The notes under the pieces: model-generated
What the model saw: only the letters and a program-made list of their open reading frames with translations
What the model was told of the DNA's origin: nothing
Database searches by the model: none
NCBI GenBank assembly: GCA_035503975.1
Contig: DATJST010000366.1
Span: 1 to 20,448 of the forward strand
Length of the DNA stretch: 20,448 nucleotides
Origin: DATJMJ01 sp035503975
GTDB lineage: Bacteria > Actinomycetota > Acidimicrobiia > Acidimicrobiales > Palsa-688
Direction of reading: 5' to 3'
Part shown: one piece after another, positions 15,591 through 20,448 of the stretch
Numbering within the stretch: the first letter of the stretch is position 1
Layout: each line of letters begins with the position of its first letter
Position numbers and translations under genes: made by a program

Positions 15591-16745
15591 GTGGCCTCAC
15601 AAGCCATAGCCCCACGACCGATGAAAGCTACCGCCATGCTGCGGGCGTCCTTTGCCGCCTTCACGCCGGTGGAGCGTACGAGGGTGGTCTCCATGTACGC
15701 CACCATCCTCGCCCTTCACGCCCTGGGCTTCTTCGTCTTCATAGCCTTTGTGGTCCCGGCGCATTACAAGGGCCTCGGGATCGGGGTCAGCACGCTGGCC
15801 TACACTTTGGGCCTGCGCCATGCCTTCGACGCGGACCACATTTCGGCCATCGACAACACTACCCGCAAGACCATCAACGAGCGGCGGGGTACAGACAAGC
15901 CGAGGCCACTATCGTACGGGTACTTCTTCTCGCTCGGCCACTCGACGATCGTCGTGGGTATCGGTGTCGGTATAATTATCGCCGAAAAGACGGTGTTCTC
16001 GGCCGTGTCAAACAACAACTCCGGCCTGCAGCAGTTCGGCGGGTTGTTCGGCACCATCGTCTCGGCCAGCTTCCTGTTCTTGATCGGCTTGCTCAACCTG
16101 GTTGTCCTGACCGGCATCGTGAGGGTCTTCCGGTCCATGCGCCGGGGCGAGTACGACGAGGCCGAACTCGAGCGTCAGCTCCAGAACCGGGGCATGTTCT
16201 ACCGTTTCTTCGGCCGTTGGATGGGGGCCATCAGCAAGGAGTGGCAGATGTACCCCGTCGGGGTCGTGTTCGGGATGGGCTTCGACACGGCGACCGAGGT
16301 GGCCCTGTTGGCGACTACTGCGCTCTACGCGTCCCAGCACATCCCCTGGTACGCCATCATCTGCCTGCCGGTCCTGTTCACGGCCGGGATGACGCTCATG
16401 GACACCACCGATGGGATATTCATGAACATGGCTTATGGGTGGGCCTTCTTCAACCCGGTGCGCAAGGTTTATTACAACCTAACGATCACCGGCCTTTCGG
16501 TTGCCATCTGCTTCTTCATCGGCGGCGTCGAAACCCTCGGGCTGCTACCCCAGGAGATCCGCGGCCTCAGCCAACATCATGGTTTTTGGGGCTTCGTTTT
16601 CAACTTCGACATCAACAAGGCTGGCTTCGTCATCGTCGGGCTCTTCGTTGTCACCTGGGTGGCCGCCTTGGTCATCTGGCGGTACGGCAGGGTGGAGGAG
16701 AAGTGGTCTGCTCGCCTCCAGGAGGGCCGGGCCGAAGCGCCGTAA
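15591..16745 (+). CDS. HoxN/NicT-family nickel/cobalt transporter
   Basis: A 384-residue NiCoT permease that imports nickel and/or cobalt across the cytoplasmic membrane. The family's four signatures are present: RHAFDADHI with His77, Asp82 and His83 (the HX4DH metal motif, membrane segment two), FSLGHSTIV (about 113-121), GMGFDTATEV (228-237) and GMTLMDTTDG (266-275). About eight membrane segments fit the family. Length is close to the usual 330-380 residues. GTG 15591 is preceded by GGAGGAGGA. Selectivity between nickel and cobalt cannot be read reliably. The substrate's user (for example urease, hydrogenase or superoxide dismutase) is not in the window. Confidence 0.95.
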   Translation: MASQAIAPRPMKATAMLRASFAAFTPVERTRVVSMYATILALHALGFFVFIAFVVPAHYKGLGIGVSTLAYTLGLRHAFDADHISAIDNTTRKTINERRGTDKPRPLSYGYFFSLGHSTIVVGIGVGIIIAEKTVFSAVSNNNSGLQQFGGLFGTIVSASFLFLIGLLNLVVLTGIVRVFRSMRRGEYDEAELERQLQNRGMFYRFFGRWMGAISKEWQMYPVGVVFGMGFDTATEVALLATTALYASQHIPWYAIICLPVLFTAGMTLMDTTDGIFMNMAYGWAFFNPVRKVYYNLTITGLSVAICFFIGGVETLGLLPQEIRGLSQHHGFWGFVFNFDINKAGFVIVGLFVVTWVAALVIWRYGRVEEKWSARLQEGRAEAP

Positions 16746-16858
16746 AAGGGAACACGCAGGACGCACAGCCACGCCCGTGGACAACGCGGCGTATGGCTCC
16801 TTACCCAGTGCCAGGCGGCACCTCCAGACGCGTGCCTCCTCCGGATTGCTCCGACTTA

Positions 16859-19800
16859 TCAGGTCTTTGTCAGGATGGCCTTTGTGCTCGTATAAGTGAG
16901 GCTGAAGGGTGAGCCACCAGGGAGAGGGCTGAAGGTGCCCGACAGTCCACCGTCGGCGGTGATTACGCTGAACGTGGTGCCGACGGGAGGCACGTAACCG
17001 CCCGCCAGGGCGATCGCGATATCACCACTGAGGCTGGCCGTGCCCTTGGCCATGATGCTGCCGTAGGCGGTTTGGGAGGCAATCGTTACCGAGAGGGTGG
17101 CGGGACCGGTCTGTGTGTAGCGGCCCACTGTCGTGGCTCGGTCTGGGAGTACGAGGTCACCGTCATTGGTGAGGGTGACGCCCGCAAGGCTCGACGGGGT
17201 GGCGAGATTGAGCGTCCCTCCTCCGACGTCGATAGTAGGCAGCGCGAAGGTGCCCTCGATGGTGTCGGTCCCCCCATTCGAGCCTTCAAAGGTTGTCGCA
17301 AGGCTGCCGAAGCTGCCGTCCAGGCCTTTCACGGCTGATCCCGGGCCGAGGACGACCGAGCTGTTGTAAAAGTTGGACAGCGCCAGGGTGGCCCCGCCGG
17401 CGACTTCGAAAGTGCCGGTGGACGTCGCCGTGTGGGCGGCAAAGTCACCGCCAGTGGAGTTCAGGACGGCGACCGTCCCGGTGTTTATGGTGATCATGCC
17501 ATCGTTGTTGGGCACGCCGCCGAGGACGGACATCCCCGTACCGGCAGATTTGGCCAGCGTCCCTTTGTTTGTGAACACACATCCCAATGCGCTCCCCTCG
17601 TATACCGGGAAGATGCTGGAGTCCCCGGCCAGGTCAATCAAGCCGTAGTTGGTGAGGCTCCCGCCCCCGGCGTGACCGCAGGCGATGACGCCTGCGGTCT
17701 GTTGTGGGCCCCCCGTAACCAAGTTGAGGGCGCCGTCGTTCACAACTGGCTGTCCGATATCCACCACGGAGCTACCTTCTACCGTCGCTGTGGCCCCCTT
17801 GTCGATGGTGACCTTGCCCTTGCCGTCCAAGACCGGGGACGCTCCGAGGTCGAGGGCCGCTCCGGGGTCGATGGTGACGTCCCCTGAGACCGACAGCACC
17901 CCACTGAGGCTCGTGGTCAGCGTCCCCGCCGGGAGGATGGTGAGGTCCCCCGTGCCGGCCAGGGCCCCGTCCCCGTCGAGGGTCACGTGTTTGAGGGCGG
18001 CGTTGGCGTCCAGGTCGAGCGTGCCAGCGTAGACCTCGACCGATGGCAGGCCGAGCCGACCGGGAACGACAACCGTCCCCCCCGAGTAGCCGTGGCCGGT
18101 CTCGAACTGGCCCTGCCCGCTGAACCGCGAGGCACCGCTCAGTGTGAGCGTGGTCCCGGTGCGGGCGTCAAGGTCGAGCGCGGTGCCGTCCGCTACCGAG
18201 AAGCTGGCGGTGGATTGCTCGGTGGACGTCGTGCCTAGCACCAGGGAGCCGGCGTCCACGACCACTTTGCCGCCCAGGCGGAGGTCGCCGAATACCCACC
18301 CGGTCATCCCGTTGGACAGTACGGTCGTCCCCGTGTTTACTATCTCGCCGGTATTGACGATCACTGGGGCGGAGACTCGATAAGCGGGCTCGGGTAATGC
18401 GCCGAAGATGGCGCTCTGCCCCAGTGTGATGGTCCCAGCGTTGGTGACAACGCAGTTATCGGCCTCGATATAGCCCTCGAGCGTGAGGTTGGCGCCCGGG
18501 GCAACGCTCAAGTGTGACAACGAGAAAGTCGGGGGTGACAACCCCGCGGCGGCCTGGCCGACGAAGTCGAGCGTGGCCCCACTGCTCACCTGAAGGCTCC
18601 CGCCGCCGGTCATCGGGCCGGTGCCGGTGATGCCGGTCCAGGTCAACACCGTCCCAGCACCGTCGACGACCGTCGGGCCGGCGAGACTGAGCTTGCCGGC
18701 AACGCTGACGTTGGCGTGGAACGCGGCGATCTGGCTGGTAGTGCTGCTCGGGGGAGGGGCGTGAGTGATGGTGAGAGCGGTGAGCGAAAGGGGCACGAAG
18801 CTTTCGATGCTGCCGACTGTCTCGGCGCGGCCGCTGATGAGCGGGACGGTAGCGCTGCGAAGACAGACGTTGTCCGTCCGGCCGGGAAGGCCCAGCGACC
18901 AGTTCGAGGGGTCGTCGAAATCGTCGGGCTGGGTCTTGCTCTTGCCCGTCCAGATGTCGGTCCACTCACCGGGGCGGCAGGCGCCGAGCGCTTGGGGCTG
19001 GCTGGTAATGGTTTCTTTCTGGTGCGCCGGGCTCAAGCCCGCCGCTGAAGCGGTGATTGTAGGCGTCCCGGCATTTCGGTCACCGTAGTAGAACGTCGCC
19101 GACGTGGACCCGCCGGGGATGCTGAGGGACCGCACAGGTGCTCCCCGCACGGTGGTTGCGAACTCGGCGGCGGCCGAGGTCGACCTTAGGGTGACCTTGG
19201 TGCCGGCAGGCGGCGCCGTGGCGGGGTGACCAAAGGTATCTTGCTCGGTCACCGTGATAGGCCCAAGGTCGGCTACTGCGCCCACCTCGCCGTCGAGCGG
19301 GGCCGAGGTTATGACTAGCTTGGCGGCAGCGGCAGGCCTGATTGTCTCGCGCTGAGTGGCACTTTTGAGCCCGGGCGCCGTCGCGGTGAGTGTGACTGGC
19401 CCTGCCTTGGTGTCGCCGTAGTAGAAGCTGGCCGTGCTTTGGCCGGCCGCGATGGTCACCGATCTGATGGGCGGCCCACCAGCAGCGGCAGCAAAGATCC
19501 CGGTGGCTGAGCTCGAGCTGAGGGTTACGACGGTGGCGTGGGCGGTATGGGTGGGGTTGGCGGAACCGTCGACTAGCTCCACTGTAAGAGGGCCAAGGTC
19601 GGGTTTAGAACTGGCCGGCGCGCTGAGAGGTTTGTTCGTGAACAGCAAGGCCACCGCCGGGTTGGCCGAAGTCGAGGCGGGGAGGATCGTCACGGTGACC
19701 GATGTGCTGGAAAGCTTCATGTTTACGGGGTCGGAGAGCTTGACCGTGAAACTGAGCGGCTCGCCCGTGGCGGCCGCGGTCAGTTGCGCACCGCGTGGAG

Positions 19801-20448
19801 GCGAAAGCACCGGCACGCTTATCACGCCTTGTGACTGGCCCACGGGGATGCTGAGCGTGCCGGCCGTCGCCCTGTAGTCGACCCCGGCGGTCGCGGTGCC
19901 GTTCTCCGTGGCGTACTTGACCGTCGCCGTTTTTTGAGCGGGCGCTGTGAGGTCGATGTCGATATCCACGTCATTGGTCCCGCTGGAGGGCTGGGTGACA
20001 GGTACGTCGGCCGGCACGGTGGCGGTGGTGAGGACCGAGCTGGGCCCCGAGCATGGCAAGCTCGCGTCCGAACCGAGCGCTCGGAGCACCCCGAGCGCCA
20101 ACGCGCACTGCCCGGCGGGGTTGGGATGGAAAAGAAAACTCAGCGACTTAAACTGGGAAATATGCGCAAGGTCTCGGTACAGGCTCTGTAGCGGGGATAC
20201 GCCGCCACTATTAACGATCTCTGACACAACTCTTTCTAGGGTGCTCATGACAGGGAGCGGCGAGACAAACCAACTCTGCTGTGCTTGCTCGCAGATGCCG
20301 TGCCCCGACCATGTGCTCTGGAGAGGTTCGATGTAGATCAGGCGGTTTGTCGCGTCAGCCTTCTGGGCTATCTTTGCCACCTCCGTGCTTACCTGGTCGT
20401 CAAAACCTGCGATGAACCCGTTCGCCCAATAAGCGTCAGCGTCTGTGA
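16859..20448 (-). CDS. Large secreted protein: SGNH hydrolase end, Calx-beta, Ig-like repeats, beta-helix region (5' partial)
   Basis: At least 1195 residues; the frame is open to the right edge of the window, so the start is outside. Counting from GTG 20380: residues 1-105 are the C-terminal part of an SGNH/GDSL hydrolase (SGHGIC, then HPNPAGQ at 85-91, carrying the catalytic-type His of block V). A Calx-beta domain (about 133-232: YATENGTATAGVDYRATAGT, FTVKLSDP) follows. Two similar Ig-like repeats (about 243-346 and 353-458) each end TASFYYGD-like then GPVTLTA/GTPTITA. From 472 an autotransporter-like opening (WTDIWTGKSKTQPDDFDDPS NW) leads into about 650 residues of Gly/Ser/Thr-rich strands expected to form a beta-helix, ending in a passenger-end-like module (PPVGTTFSVITADGGLSGTF). 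No sortase motif or C-terminal membrane helix is seen. Likely exported and surface or matrix located; substrate unknown. Confidence 0.8.
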   Translation of the reverse strand, partial: TDADAYWANGFIAGFDDQVSTEVAKIAQKADATNRLIYIEPLQSTWSGHGICEQAQQSWFVSPLPVMSTLERVVSEIVNSGGVSPLQSLYRDLAHISQFKSLSFLFHPNPAGQCALALGVLRALGSDASLPCSGPSSVLTTATVPADVPVTQPSSGTNDVDIDIDLTAPAQKTATVKYATENGTATAGVDYRATAGTLSIPVGQSQGVISVPVLSPPRGAQLTAAATGEPLSFTVKLSDPVNMKLSSTSVTVTILPASTSANPAVALLFTNKPLSAPASSKPDLGPLTVELVDGSANPTHTAHATVVTLSSSSATGIFAAAAGGPPIRSVTIAAGQSTASFYYGDTKAGPVTLTATAPGLKSATQRETIRPAAAAKLVITSAPLDGEVGAVADLGPITVTEQDTFGHPATAPPAGTKVTLRSTSAAAEFATTVRGAPVRSLSIPGGSTSATFYYGDRNAGTPTITASAAGLSPAHQKETITSQPQALGACRPGEWTDIWTGKSKTQPDDFDDPSNWSLGLPGRTDNVCLRSATVPLISGRAETVGSIESFVPLSLTALTITHAPPPSSTTSQIAAFHANVSVAGKLSLAGPTVVDGAGTVLTWTGITGTGPMTGGGSLQVSSGATLDFVGQAAAGLSPPTFSLSHLSVAPGANLTLEGYIEADNCVVTNAGTITLGQSAIFGALPEPAYRVSAPVIVNTGEIVNTGTTVLSNGMTGWVFGDLRLGGKVVVDAGSLVLGTTSTEQSTASFSVADGTALDLDARTGTTLTLSGASRFSGQGQFETGHGYSGGTVVVPGRLGLPSVEVYAGTLDLDANAALKHVTLDGDGALAGTGDLTILPAGTLTTSLSGVLSVSGDVTIDPGAALDLGASPVLDGKGKVTIDKGATATVEGSSVVDIGQPVVNDGALNLVTGGPQQTAGVIACGHAGGGSLTNYGLIDLAGDSSIFPVYEGSALGCVFTNKGTLAKSAGTGMSVLGGVPNNDGMITINTGTVAVLNSTGGDFAAHTATSTGTFEVAGGATLALSNFYNSSVVLGPGSAVKGLDGSFGSLATTFEGSNGGTDTIEGTFALPTIDVGGGTLNLATPSSLAGVTLTNDGDLVLPDRATTVGRYTQTGPATLSVTIASQTAYGSIMAKGTASLSGDIAIALAGGYVPPVGTTFSVITADGGLSGTFSPLPGGSPFSLTYTSTKAILTKT

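Noticed and set aside
15572..16912. 446-codon open frame overlapping the nickel/cobalt transporter in another frame
   Set aside because: Composition is Arg/His/Gly/Pro-rich without motifs; the NiCoT frame explains the region completely.

Overview
The window is high-GC DNA. GTG, TTG and probably one CTG start, stop-start overlaps (GTGA, TTGA), a two-unit actinobacterial PHO box and an ECF sigma factor with a SnoaL-like tail all point to an actinobacterium. I cannot place it more finely. No rRNA, complete tRNA, CRISPR array or transposase is visible.

Positions 1-2250 are a degraded, gene-poor area. It has a small unassigned reading frame (138-353), a repeat-built protein with a terminal membrane segment (437-976), a frameshifted, N-truncated nucleotidyltransferase (about 1065-1515, minus) and a broken HicB-HicA toxin-antitoxin pair (about 1512-1960, plus). 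A tRNA T-arm-like hairpin lies at 2127-2151. The simplest reading is the remains of an old genomic island.

Positions 2253-6989 hold a secreted fibronectin III-like/discoidin lipoprotein and an ECF sigma factor of ECF41/ECF56 type, both minus. Divergent from these is a VOC-fold protein translationally coupled to a short UvrA-like double ATPase of the DrrC/UvrA2 kind. The sigma gene is preceded by a near-perfect ECF41-type promoter (GGTCACA, 16 nt, CGTC), so it probably autoregulates. The block looks like a stress or toxic-compound resistance cassette.

Positions 7141-9252 hold an aldo/keto reductase (plus), then a MarR regulator coupled to a membrane protein (minus).

Positions 9322-13496 are a phosphate-scavenging unit. 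A PHO box of 11-bp direct repeats lies upstream of ugpB-ugpA-ugpE, which encode uptake of glycerol-3-phosphate or glycerophosphodiesters. A convergent glycerophosphodiester phosphodiesterase follows; its only sensible start is CTG behind a strong Shine-Dalgarno sequence. No transporter ATPase gene is present, so a shared ATPase must be encoded elsewhere.

Positions 13693-20448 hold a Dps ferritin-like protein (minus), a lipoprotein with two aspartyl-protease lobes in one chain (plus), a NiCoT nickel/cobalt transporter (plus), and a very large secreted protein (minus, running off the right edge). The large protein combines an SGNH-hydrolase end, a Calx-beta domain, two Ig-like repeats and a long beta-helix-like region.
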